From Aquirufa antheringensis (GTDB lineage Bacteria; Bacteroidota; Bacteroidia; Cytophagales; Spirosomataceae), in the NCBI RefSeq assembly GCF_004307425.1, contig NZ_SEWZ01000003.1, positions 434,001 to 498,000 on the forward strand: a stretch of 64,000 bases of DNA, read 5' to 3'. A model generated the notes under the pieces. That model saw only the letters and a program-made list of their open reading frames with translations, was not told where the DNA came from and searched no databases. This document shows positions 52,006 to 59,957 of this stretch, one piece after another. How positions within the stretch are numbered: position 1 is the stretch's first letter; each line of letters opens with the position of its first letter. The position numbers and the translations under genes were made by a program.

Positions 52006-53178
52006 ATGACTATGCAAAAACAGACCAAAGCCATTCGTATTCAAGCGGAAAGATCTCAAAACAGAGAACATTCAGTGCCTTTATACTTGACCTCTAGTTT
52101 CACTTTCGATGATGCGGAGCAGGGTAGATCGATATTCGCGGACGAAATGGCGGGTAATATCTACTCTCGCTACATGAATCCGAATGTGGATGAGTTCGTA
52201 GAAAAGATGAATATGCTAGAGAATGCGGAGGATGGTATTGCCTTTTCAACTGGGATGGCGGCGATTTTTGCTTCGATGGCTGGTCTATTGAAAGCGGGAG
52301 ATCACGTGGTCGCTTCTAATGCTTTGTTTGGTTCTTGTATTCAGATTTTGACGAAGATTACGGCCAAATGGGGTATCGAATGTACGTTCGTTCCAGGTGC
52401 AGATATCAATGCGTGGAAAGCAGCCATTAAGCCTAATACGAAATTTTTATTCTGTGAATCTCCTTCTAACCCGGGTTTAGAGCTGATAGATTTGAAAGAA
52501 TTAGCGGCTTTGAAAGAGGGTAGAGACTTGATTTTAGCAGTAGATAACTGTTTTGCAACACCTATTCTACAAACGCCGTTGGACTTGGGCGCTGATTTAG
52601 TCATTCACTCAGCGACTAAATACATTGATGGTCAAGGACGCGTTTTAGGTGGTGTCATCTGTGGAAAGAAAGTGTATATTGACGAGATTCGATTCTTTGC
52701 ACGTCACACAGGCCCCTCTTTGTCTCCCTTTAATGCTTGGATTTTATCGAAGAGTTTGGAATTGTTGGATTTAAGAATGCAAAAGCATTCAGAGAATGCA
52801 ATGGCATTGGCGGAAGCTTTGGAAGGACATCAAGCGTTGAACAACGTAAAATACCCTTATTTAAAATCGCATCCTCAATATGAATTAGCGAAACGCCAAA
52901 TGAAGTACGGTGGGGGGATTTTAACCCTAGATATTAAAGGGGGATTTGAAAAAGTAGTAGCCTTCAGTAAGTTGTTAAAAATTGCCTCTATTTCGCCTAA
53001 TTTAGGGGATTCGCGCACGATTATAACGCATCCAGCGTCCACTACCCATTCAAAATTGCCCGCAGAAGAAAAAGCGGCCCTGGGAATTACGGATGGTTTA
53101 GTTCGCGTAGCCGTGGGTTTAGAGTCGATTGAGGATTTAAAAGCGGATTTCTTACAAGCCTTAAATCAGATAAACTAA
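52006..53178 (+). CDS. metZ: Trans-sulfuration family PLP enzyme (O-succinylhomoserine sulfhydrylase-like)
   Basis: A 390-residue Cys/Met-metabolism PLP enzyme. Motifs are VPLYLTSSFTFDDAEQG, YSRYMNPNVDEFVEKM, AFSTGMAAIFASMAGL (phosphate-binding), FCESPSNPGLELIDL, AVDNCFATPILQTPL, and the Schiff-base Lys in VIHSATKYIDGQGR. The SRYMNPN and DGQGRVLGG segments fit MetZ, which makes homocysteine from O-succinyl- or O-acetylhomoserine and sulfide; cystathionine gamma-synthase or lyase are alternatives. The ATG at 52006 is preferred over a TTG at 52003. Its stop overlaps the nuoH start by one base (TAATG), an odd pairing of methionine and respiration genes. Confidence 0.87.
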   Translation: MTMQKQTKAIRIQAERSQNREHSVPLYLTSSFTFDDAEQGRSIFADEMAGNIYSRYMNPNVDEFVEKMNMLENAEDGIAFSTGMAAIFASMAGLLKAGDHVVASNALFGSCIQILTKITAKWGIECTFVPGADINAWKAAIKPNTKFLFCESPSNPGLELIDLKELAALKEGRDLILAVDNCFATPILQTPLDLGADLVIHSATKYIDGQGRVLGGVICGKKVYIDEIRFFARHTGPSLSPFNAWILSKSLELLDLRMQKHSENAMALAEALEGHQALNNVKYPYLKSHPQYELAKRQMKYGGGILTLDIKGGFEKVVAFSKLLKIASISPNLGDSRTIITHPASTTHSKLPAEEKAALGITDGLVRVAVGLESIEDLKADFLQALNQIN

Positions 53179-54266
53179 TGTGGATTGCTCTGATCGTTTG
53201 TTTGCTTTTGTTAACCGTAAATGTCGTGATAGGCGTTTATGTGGAGCGGAAGCTATCTGCATTTATGCAGGATCGATTAGGGCCCATGGAGGTGGGTAAA
53301 TGGGGTTTGTTGCAGGTTTTTGCGGACTTGTTGAAGTTATTCCAAAAGGAAGATATCGTCCCCGAAAACGCCCAAAAACGTTTGTTTCTTTTCGCCCCTT
53401 GGATCATTTTTTTGTCAGTTTTTGGTGCCTTTGCGGTCATTCCGTTGAGTTCGGGTACTTTCTTACAAGGAAGCCAAACAGAGATGGGCTTAATGCTCTT
53501 GATGGGTATTGTTTCCTTAGATAGTTTGGGAATTTTATTAGCGGGATGGACTTCGAATAATAAATATTCCTTATTAGGCGCAATTCGCTCTGCGGCTCAA
53601 TTAGTCTCCTATGAGATCCCTTTGGGATTATCACTTTTATGTATCGTATTAATTTCAGGCTCCTTGAATTTGCAGGAGATTTCTCTACAACAGGGGATAT
53701 TCTCTGCTGAACCACAATACTTATTCGGTTTAAAAGGTTTAGGGATTGATGTAACACAGGCAGGTGGTTTCTTGAGCTGGAATGTGGTGCGGATGCCATT
53801 GTTTTTCTTCTTGTTCATTATTTATTTCATCGCCTCTTTGGCAGAAGCGAATCGGGCACCATTTGATATTCCAGAGGCTGAATCAGAATTAGTAGGTGGT
53901 TTTCATACCGAATATGCTGGAATGCGCTGGGCACTTTTATTCTTGTCAGAGTATGGAATGATGCTTTTGGTTAGCGTATTGGGCGTTATTTTATTCTGGG
54001 GATCATGGTATTCTCCTTTGCCTAATATCGGATCTGTTCGCTTAGCAGATTGGACGAATGGTGAGCCTGGAACAATTTATGCAACCCTGATTGGCTTTGT
54101 TTGGCTGATGTTGAAGTCCTATGTCTTAATTGCCCTCCAAATGTGGATTCGCTGGACCTTACCTCGACTTCGAGTAGATCAGTTGATGTATTTATGCTGG
54201 AAAGTGTTAACCCCCTTTGCCCTGATTTTCGTCGCAATATCTTCCCTTTGGTCGCTACTCATGTAA
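53178..54266 (+). CDS. nuoH: NADH-quinone oxidoreductase subunit H
   Basis: A 362-residue protein with about eight or nine membrane helices. Complex I subunit H signatures are GVYVERKLSAFMQDRLGPME (about 19-38), RSAAQLVSYEIPLGL, the quinone-site loop AEANRAPFDIPEAESELVGG (about 222-241) with FHTEYAGMRWA, and RWTLPRLRVDQLM near the end. NuoH forms much of the quinone chamber and links the peripheral arm to the proton pumps. It is complete, but no other nuo gene is in the window. Its start overlaps the metZ-like stop (TAATG), so it is translated from that transcript. Confidence 0.95.
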   Translation: MWIALIVCLLLLTVNVVIGVYVERKLSAFMQDRLGPMEVGKWGLLQVFADLLKLFQKEDIVPENAQKRLFLFAPWIIFLSVFGAFAVIPLSSGTFLQGSQTEMGLMLLMGIVSLDSLGILLAGWTSNNKYSLLGAIRSAAQLVSYEIPLGLSLLCIVLISGSLNLQEISLQQGIFSAEPQYLFGLKGLGIDVTQAGGFLSWNVVRMPLFFFLFIIYFIASLAEANRAPFDIPEAESELVGGFHTEYAGMRWALLFLSEYGMMLLVSVLGVILFWGSWYSPLPNIGSVRLADWTNGEPGTIYATLIGFVWLMLKSYVLIALQMWIRWTLPRLRVDQLMYLCWKVLTPFALIFVAISSLWSLLM

Positions 54267-54322
54267 GGAATCTCCTTTATATTTTGTTTATTTACAAAAT
54301 TGCTTCTGTTAACCTATCTTAT

Positions 54323-56728
54323 ATGATCAAACTCTTACCCAGAGTCTTTTGCTTAGGACTTCTATTTGTCCTTTCGTATCAAAGCATTGCACAAACCACC
54401 TCGCTTCCGGCCATTTTTGGTAAAGTAATCGACGCCTCTACAGGCGAGCCACTAAAAGGGGCTGATATTTCCGTTGATTTTAAAAAATCAGGCGTTACAA
54501 CGGATACGTCTGGAAACTACAAAGTCCACGTACCCTACGGTGAGTGGGTAATAAAAGTGAGTTATGTAGGTTATAATCCGTATCGCACGAAAATCTATAT
54601 TAAGGCGAATACGGAATTAAATGTGCAGCTAAATAACGTAACCAAACAATTAGAAGAGGTTATTGTCTCTAGCGCAGCCACTAAGCGAGATATTCAAACA
54701 CCCTCCTTAGGTGTAACAGTACTTAGTTTAAAAGGGATTAAGAAATTGCCTACGATGATGGGCGAGGTCGACGTGATTCGTAGTTTACAATCCCTTCCTG
54801 GCGTTTCTTCCGTAGGTGAGGGTGCTAATGGTTTGAATATTCGGGGTTCTAATGTGGACCAAAACTTAATCTACATCGATGATACCCCCATCTTTAACCC
54901 AACGCACATGTTTGGTTTGTTCTCGGTTTTTGCTTCTGATGCCATTCGTGATTTAGAATTATACAAAGGAGGGGTTCCCTCTCGTTTTGGTGGACGTGCC
55001 GCTTCTGTTTTAGATATCAAGATGATCGAACCTAATACGGACAAATTTAAGATGCAAGGTGGAATTGGATTGATTTCGAACCGGGTTATGGCAGAAATTC
55101 CAATTATAAAAGAGAAATTATCTGTGTTAGTTGCTGGTCGATTATCTGTCAATGATTTTATGTTCAAATGGTTTGCACCGGATTATTTAAAGAATTTACG
55201 TGCGAATTTCTCTGATGTAGCGACGAAGATTTATTACCGTCCTAATACAAAGAATACGATTTCGTTATCCTCTTATTTGAGCCATGATTACTACCGGGTC
55301 GATTCCTTATTCAGTATCGAAAATGTGGTGGCTAAACAGACCTCCTTTAATTATGGACACACGAATTTTGCAGCGCATTGGAATCATTATTTCTCCCCTA
55401 AGTTGAATATGATGGTGAGCGGCTCGTTAACCGATTATTCCACTAAAACCTTTGCACCTGATTCCGTTAATACGATCGATTTAAAAAGTTCGATCTTATA
55501 CCGAAACCTAACGACTAGCTTTGATTACCAGCCGAAGGAAAATCATAAAATGAACTTTGGCATTACGGCGACTCGATATGATATTAATCCGGGTACTTTA
55601 AATGAAGGCGTCATTTCACGCGTTTCCACTGTCAAGATACCTGACGAGCAATCTTATGAATTAGCTTTATTTGCGGATGATGAATGGACGCTAAGTCCTA
55701 AATTCACCTTGCAGGCTGGTTTACGTTATTCTCACTACTACCGAATGGGGGCAGGATCTGAAAATGTCTATGCTCCTGGGCAGATGCCCTCTTTAAATAC
55801 TGTGTTACGGAAAAATACATACGCGGACGGAGAAGTAATGGCCTCCTATGGTGGTTTTGAGCCTCGTGTCACGATGAAATATTCTTTGGCAGAAAATACT
55901 ACGATGAAATTTGGGTATAATCGTCAGCAACAGTTTTTCCAATTATTATCGAATAACACGACGCCTTTGCCTACCTCCCGCTGGAAAACGGCGGATAATT
56001 TTATCAAGCCTCAACAGAGTGATTTCTTTTCTTTAGGTTTGTTTAAAACCTTTAATGAAAACGTATTTGAAGCTTCATTAGAAACCTATTACCGAGATGT
56101 GGCGAATACCTTAGACTTCGTGTCAGGGGCTAATTTGCAATTAAACCCGAACATAGAAACGCAGTTGATTTCTGGTAAAAGTAAAGCCTACGGAATGGAA
56201 TTAATGGTGCAAAAGAAGAAAGGAGAGGTTTCAGGTTGGGTTTCTTATACGTATGCAAGAGCATTCAATCAAATGATAGGTGAATTTCCGGAGGTACAGG
56301 CAATCAATGGGGGAGAGTGGTTTGCGACGAATTACGATAAGCCTCACACCCTTAATATGATGTTAAATATTCAACCTACGACGCACCATAGTTTCTCTTT
56401 CACTTTTGCCTATAATACAGGACGTCCTTTTTCGTCTCCTTCAGGATCATATGAGATTGGAGGGAAAAAGTTTCCCGTGTTTGCCGAGCGTAATAATGAC
56501 CGAGTGCGTGATTACCACCGTTTAGATTTCTCCTGGACCATCAATAATCCATCGATGAAAAAGCAACGTTGGGAAGGAAGCTGGGTATTTACTATTTACA
56601 ACTTGTATGGACGTCAAAACCCTTACTCTGTCTTTTTTAAATCAACAAAAGCGGGTTTGAGAGCGTATGAACTCAGTGTATTTGCCTCTCCGTTTATCTC
56701 GTTAACTTATAATTTTAAATTCTTATAA
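54323..56728 (+). CDS. TonB-dependent receptor with carboxypeptidase-like N-domain
   Basis: An 801-residue outer-membrane receptor. Signal peptide MIKLLPRVFCLGLLFVLSYQ is followed by a CarboxypepD-regulatory-like domain (about 30-115, IFGKVIDASTGEPLKGADIS and GNYKVHVPYGEWVIKVSYVG). The plug (about 125-235) has LQSLPGVSSVGEGANGLNIR and SNVDQNLIYIDDTPIFNPTH, and the beta barrel fills the rest. In-frame codons upstream of 54323 overlap nuoH and lack a signal, so I start at 54323. The adjacent DUF4249 lipoprotein, two bases downstream, is its usual partner in Bacteroidota. Substrate unknown; proximity to hemH alone does not prove iron or heme. Confidence 0.92.
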   Translation: MIKLLPRVFCLGLLFVLSYQSIAQTTSLPAIFGKVIDASTGEPLKGADISVDFKKSGVTTDTSGNYKVHVPYGEWVIKVSYVGYNPYRTKIYIKANTELNVQLNNVTKQLEEVIVSSAATKRDIQTPSLGVTVLSLKGIKKLPTMMGEVDVIRSLQSLPGVSSVGEGANGLNIRGSNVDQNLIYIDDTPIFNPTHMFGLFSVFASDAIRDLELYKGGVPSRFGGRAASVLDIKMIEPNTDKFKMQGGIGLISNRVMAEIPIIKEKLSVLVAGRLSVNDFMFKWFAPDYLKNLRANFSDVATKIYYRPNTKNTISLSSYLSHDYYRVDSLFSIENVVAKQTSFNYGHTNFAAHWNHYFSPKLNMMVSGSLTDYSTKTFAPDSVNTIDLKSSILYRNLTTSFDYQPKENHKMNFGITATRYDINPGTLNEGVISRVSTVKIPDEQSYELALFADDEWTLSPKFTLQAGLRYSHYYRMGAGSENVYAPGQMPSLNTVLRKNTYADGEVMASYGGFEPRVTMKYSLAENTTMKFGYNRQQQFFQLLSNNTTPLPTSRWKTADNFIKPQQSDFFSLGLFKTFNENVFEASLETYYRDVANTLDFVSGANLQLNPNIETQLISGKSKAYGMELMVQKKKGEVSGWVSYTYARAFNQMIGEFPEVQAINGGEWFATNYDKPHTLNMMLNIQPTTHHSFSFTFAYNTGRPFSSPSGSYEIGGKKFPVFAERNNDRVRDYHRLDFSWTINNPSMKKQRWEGSWVFTIYNLYGRQNPYSVFFKSTKAGLRAYELSVFASPFISLTYNFKFL

Positions 56729-56730
56729 TC

Positions 56731-57879
56731 ATGCCTCAATTATATAAAAGCAGTCTTTTTTATACCATTTTAGTGGGCTTAATCGCATGGGCATGTGTGA
56801 ATCCGATTACGGATTTCGTTCAAGTAGATTCGACCTCTTTCACCACAATAGAAGCAGATATTTCAGATGACGCAGCCTTAAGTAAAGTGCGTTTAACGAG
56901 CTCATCTAATCGACTTACTTCCCAATTTTCTCTTCCTATTTCGAAGGCGACCGTTTCTGTGACAGACCAAAACGGAGTCAAAACGACCTTTACAGAGGGT
57001 ATTCCTACAGGCACTTACTATCCTAGTGCAGGTTTTAAAGGTGCAGTAGGATCATCCTATAAATTGGCTGTTAAATTACTCACGGGTCAAACGTATGAAA
57101 GTGCAGTAGAAACGATGAAGGCCGTGCCAGAAATTGAAAATCTAATCACTCGTTTTGAGACCTTAGAACAATATCCTAAAGTCGATGTCAGACGTGCGGG
57201 ATTCTCCGTTTACTTGGATTTTAAAGATTTCCAAAGTGAGGGAGACTTTTACCTTTGGAACTGGAAACACTTTGAAAAAATTAGACTATGCGCTACCTGC
57301 ACCGATGGTGGCCGTTATGATTTCAAGAAGTTAGATTGCGTGCAACCTCGTTTTCCTACGGATGCCATTTTGAATTATATGTGTGATGGTAATTGCTGGG
57401 ACATCTCTACAAACAATGATTTGAATGTTTTCTCAGATGTTCTAACGAATGGCCAAAGAGTCGTAGGTCGTCAAGTAGCCAGAATTCCATTCGATAACTG
57501 GACCCCTTATTATTTCCGTTTGGAACAACGCTCTATTACCCGAAGTGCCTTTGATTTTTATCAATCACTTATTTCTCAAATTCAGTCTTCCGGTTCTTTA
57601 TTTGATGTACCTGCTGAAACGCGTTTTAGTTTAAATATCAAATCCCTAACGAATCCAGCAGAGAAAGTGATAGGTATATTCAATGTATTCTCCGTGCGTA
57701 AAAAAATATTTATTGTCGATCGCTCTAAGAATATTCCGATAGGGGAGTTGCCTATCATTCCTATAATTCCAGGAGAAACCTATGCTTGTCCTCCAGGATC
57801 GGTGGGTTGTCAAGATAAGGTTCCTTGCATCGAATCGAATACACGGACAAAAATTACCCCAGAAGGTTGGGTATTCTAG
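56731..57879 (+). CDS. DUF4249 lipoprotein, partner of the TonB-dependent receptor
   Basis: A 382-residue lipoprotein (lipobox IAWAC, Cys at about residue 22) with the DUF4249 fold: an N-terminal beta domain (about 25-130, TTIEADISDDAALSKVRLTS) and a larger domain (about 135-382) with VDVRRAGFSVYLDFKDFQSE and PYYFRLEQRSITRSAFDFYQ. Two Cys-rich segments stand out: RLCATCTDGGRYD with LDCVQPR, and MCDGNCWDIS, plus CPPGSVGCQDKVPC near the end. They suggest disulfides or a metal site. It starts two bases after the TonB receptor stop. Proteins of this family are thought to sit on the receptor surface; function remains undefined. Confidence 0.88.
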   Translation: MPQLYKSSLFYTILVGLIAWACVNPITDFVQVDSTSFTTIEADISDDAALSKVRLTSSSNRLTSQFSLPISKATVSVTDQNGVKTTFTEGIPTGTYYPSAGFKGAVGSSYKLAVKLLTGQTYESAVETMKAVPEIENLITRFETLEQYPKVDVRRAGFSVYLDFKDFQSEGDFYLWNWKHFEKIRLCATCTDGGRYDFKKLDCVQPRFPTDAILNYMCDGNCWDISTNNDLNVFSDVLTNGQRVVGRQVARIPFDNWTPYYFRLEQRSITRSAFDFYQSLISQIQSSGSLFDVPAETRFSLNIKSLTNPAEKVIGIFNVFSVRKKIFIVDRSKNIPIGELPIIPIIPGETYACPPGSVGCQDKVPCIESNTRTKITPEGWVF

Positions 57880-57887
57880 TTTTTTAG

Positions 57888-57901
57888 GCACAAATTTGTG
57901 C
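57888..57901. promoter_or_regulatory. Perfect 14-bp palindrome before hemH
   Basis: GCACAAATTTGTGC is fully self-complementary and lies in the 35-base gap between the DUF4249 gene and hemH. A T-run precedes it and ATGATA follows 13 bases later. It could be a dimeric repressor site or a weak terminator. Confidence 0.4.
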
Positions 57902-57914
57902 TTTAATTCAAACT

Positions 57915-58925
57915 ATGATAGGTGTTTTATTAGTTAATCTGGGAACTCCAGATGATCCGGGTACCCCAAGTGTACGCAAGTATTTACGGGAGTTTTTAAT
58001 GGATGGTCGTGTCATTGACATTCCTTATCCATTCCGATACTTATTAGTGAATGGGATAATTGCCCCTTTCAGAGCACCCCAATCTGCGAAAATCTACAAA
58101 GAGCTGTGGGAAGAGCGCGGTTCTCCCTTGAAGTTTTACGGGGAAGACGTTTGCGCGTCTTTGACCGAAAAACTAGGTGATGGATACATGGTTCGCTTAG
58201 CTATGCGTTACCAAAGTCCAGATTTAAAGTCAGTTATGTCAGAAATGCAAACCGCAAATCTGAAGAAATTAATTGTCATCCCTTTCTTTCCGCAATACGC
58301 CTCAGCTACCACCGGTTCCGTTTATGAGCGCGTGATGGAAATTATGTCTGATTGGCAAATTATGCCATCTCTTTCGATGGTGAGCTATTTTTACCAGCAT
58401 CCTATTTTTGCCAAATACTTCGCTGATAAAGCTGCGAACTACCAAAAAGACGTAAACTTCGATTATTATTTATTCTCTTATCACGGAGTTCCAGAACGCC
58501 ATATTCGCAAGGGAGATATCACGAAGAATACGTGTGTGTTTGGTACTTGTTGTGAAACGATTACAGAAAAAAACCACAGTTGCTACCGGGCCCAATGCCA
58601 CGAGACTACTCGTCTAATCGCTGCAGAAATGGGATTAAAACCAGGAACCTTTGGTACTGCTTTTCAAAGCCGCTTAGGTCGTGACCCTTGGTTACAACCT
58701 TATACGGATGAGACGATTAAAAAGTTAGTTAAAGAAGGTAAGAAGAAGATTTTAGCCTTCTCTCCAGCTTTCGTGGCGGATTGTCTAGAAACCACGATTG
58801 AAGTGGGTGAGGAGTACAAAGAATTATTTGAAGAAGCAGGTGGCGAGCACTGGCAATTGGTAGAGAGCTTGAATAATTCGCCGGAATATGTGGCACTTTT
58901 AGAGGACCTTGTAAAGAACTCATAA
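57915..58925 (+). CDS. hemH: Ferrochelatase
   Basis: A 336-residue protein, standard bacterial length. It has VLLVNLGTPDDPGTPSVRKY at the start, PFFPQYASATTGSVYERVME, the catalytic His in YLFSYHGVPERHIRKGD, RAQCHETTRLIAAEM, FGTAFQSRLGRDPWLQPYTD, and SPAFVADCLETTIEVGEE with the conserved Glu. It inserts Fe2+ into protoporphyrin (or coproporphyrin) in heme synthesis. A Cys-rich insert (NTCVFGTCCETITEKNHSCY, about 205-225) precedes RAQC; similar inserts occur in other bacterial ferrochelatases, some of which carry [2Fe-2S] clusters. It stands two bases after nothing related: the next gene follows one base later. Confidence 0.96.
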   Translation: MIGVLLVNLGTPDDPGTPSVRKYLREFLMDGRVIDIPYPFRYLLVNGIIAPFRAPQSAKIYKELWEERGSPLKFYGEDVCASLTEKLGDGYMVRLAMRYQSPDLKSVMSEMQTANLKKLIVIPFFPQYASATTGSVYERVMEIMSDWQIMPSLSMVSYFYQHPIFAKYFADKAANYQKDVNFDYYLFSYHGVPERHIRKGDITKNTCVFGTCCETITEKNHSCYRAQCHETTRLIAAEMGLKPGTFGTAFQSRLGRDPWLQPYTDETIKKLVKEGKKKILAFSPAFVADCLETTIEVGEEYKELFEEAGGEHWQLVESLNNSPEYVALLEDLVKNS

Positions 58926-58926
58926 A

Positions 58927-59790
58927 ATGGTAGCTCTTATTTTAACGATCGTATTCTCTGTATTGTTGTTGGTCAATTTTCGTGCCCACGCAAAATTCAA
59001 TATCGATACGCGTATTGCCATTCTATTAAACTACCCCGTTTGTTTTTTAACGGGGTATTTCCATCAAATGGATGCAATTCCCTTCCATTGGCCTTCCACG
59101 GGTTATTCCTTGGGGATTTTGGGTATTGGAGTTGGTTTCGTGATAACATTTTTATTGTCGGGTTATTCGACCGTAAAAAACGGAATGGCGCCCACGTCTT
59201 TAGCCAATAACATCTCTTTAGTGATTCCCGTCCTGGTGAATCTTTTTATTTGGAAGACGGGAGGGGATCTCACTTTACCCGTCATTGCGGGGCTTATCTT
59301 ATCATTTGCTGCTATCTATTTCTGTAGTCCATCCGGGACAGGATCAGTCCAAAAACCTGTTATTGGGGCTTTAGTCGCTGTTTTTGTGGCGTATGGGATT
59401 ACGAATACGGCTTTTAATTATTTAAACGCTGCGATTGTGCAGCAAGTGGGAGGAAGTATTTCGTTTACGTTGATGCTCCTGCTAGGTTCGATGGTAACTT
59501 CCGCTGTTGTTTTAGCTTATTGGACGATTACAGGTGGTGTGACTTGGTCGCTTCGCTCCGTTTTAGCGGCAATCCCATTAGGATTACCTAATTTCTTCTC
59601 TTTCTACTTCTTGTTAAAAGCCTTGGATGCCTACCAACAAAATGGCGCGGTGGTTTTAACTATCTATAACCTAGGAGTGATACTGCTGAGTGCGGTAACG
59701 GCTTTGTTATTCTTCCGGGAAAAGTTGACGAAGAAGCAGTGGTTGGGGATTGGGTTAGGGTGCCTTGGAATCGCTTTAATCATTCTGTAA
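58927..59790 (+). CDS. EamA/DMT-superfamily membrane transporter
   Basis: A 287-residue protein with about ten hydrophobic helices in two similar halves, typical of the drug/metabolite transporter superfamily. Representative segments are LILTIVFSVLLLVNF at the start, LANNISLVIPVLVNLFIW (about 97-114), LPNFFSFYFLLKALDAYQQN (about 220-239) and KKQWLGIGLGCLGIALIIL at the end. The AYQQNGAVVLTIYNLGVILL stretch matches the EamA-like signature. Substrate unknown. The start lies one base after the hemH stop (TAAAATG), so the two are co-transcribed; link to heme export is speculation. A heptamer array begins just after its stop. Confidence 0.85.
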   Translation: MVALILTIVFSVLLLVNFRAHAKFNIDTRIAILLNYPVCFLTGYFHQMDAIPFHWPSTGYSLGILGIGVGFVITFLLSGYSTVKNGMAPTSLANNISLVIPVLVNLFIWKTGGDLTLPVIAGLILSFAAIYFCSPSGTGSVQKPVIGALVAVFVAYGITNTAFNYLNAAIVQQVGGSISFTLMLLLGSMVTSAVVLAYWTITGGVTWSLRSVLAAIPLGLPNFFSFYFLLKALDAYQQNGAVVLTIYNLGVILLSAVTALLFFREKLTKKQWLGIGLGCLGIALIIL

Positions 59791-59792
59791 AT

Positions 59793-59827
59793 TTCAAAGT
59801 TCAAAGAGTAAAGTTCAAAGTTGGAAT
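59793..59827. repeat. Heptamer array (TTCAAAG type), left arm with inverted TTCCAACTTT motif
   Basis: Five in-phase units: TTCAAAG, TTCAAAG, AGTAAAG, TTCAAAG, TTGGAAT. CAAAGTTGGAAT at 59816-59827 is the reverse complement of the ATTCCAACTTTG motif found at the other loci. It begins two bases after the EamA stop codon. Confidence 0.8.
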
Positions 59828-59859
59828 AAAAAAAGGGAGCATCGCTCCCTTTTTTTATA
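59828..59859. terminator. Strong bidirectional terminator between the EamA gene and yicC
   Basis: AAAAAAAGGGAGC pairs perfectly with GCTCCCTTTTTTT around ATC, with tracts suited to both strands. It lies between convergent genes and inverted heptamer arms. Confidence 0.9.
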
Positions 59860-59883
59860 GTATTTAAAATGTTTCATGTGCTG

Positions 59884-59957
59884 TTGCGAAGCAATATCCA
59901 ACTTTGTTCTTTTTGCTTTGTTCTTTGTGCTTTGAATGTTTTATAATTGCTCCGCAA
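59884..59957. repeat. Triloop hairpin, TCCAACTTT motif, heptamer array and second triloop hairpin
   Basis: TTGC-GAA-GCAA (59884-59894) is followed by TATCCAACTTTG and then six heptamers 59900-59941: AACTTTG, TTCTTTT, TGCTTTG, TTCTTTG, TGCTTTG, AATGTTT. A second small hairpin TTGC-TCC-GCAA (59947-59957) ends directly before the yicC stop codon. The array is inverted relative to the one at 59793-59827. Confidence 0.8.

Noticed and set aside
53437-53799. 120-codon frame antisense to nuoH
   Set aside because: It is a shadow of the strongly conserved nuoH frame and has no start context or domain.
54101-54322. Extended N-terminus for the TonB-dependent receptor
   Set aside because: The extension overlaps the conserved end of nuoH in another frame and would bury the signal peptide; the ATG at 54323 directly precedes a standard signal sequence.
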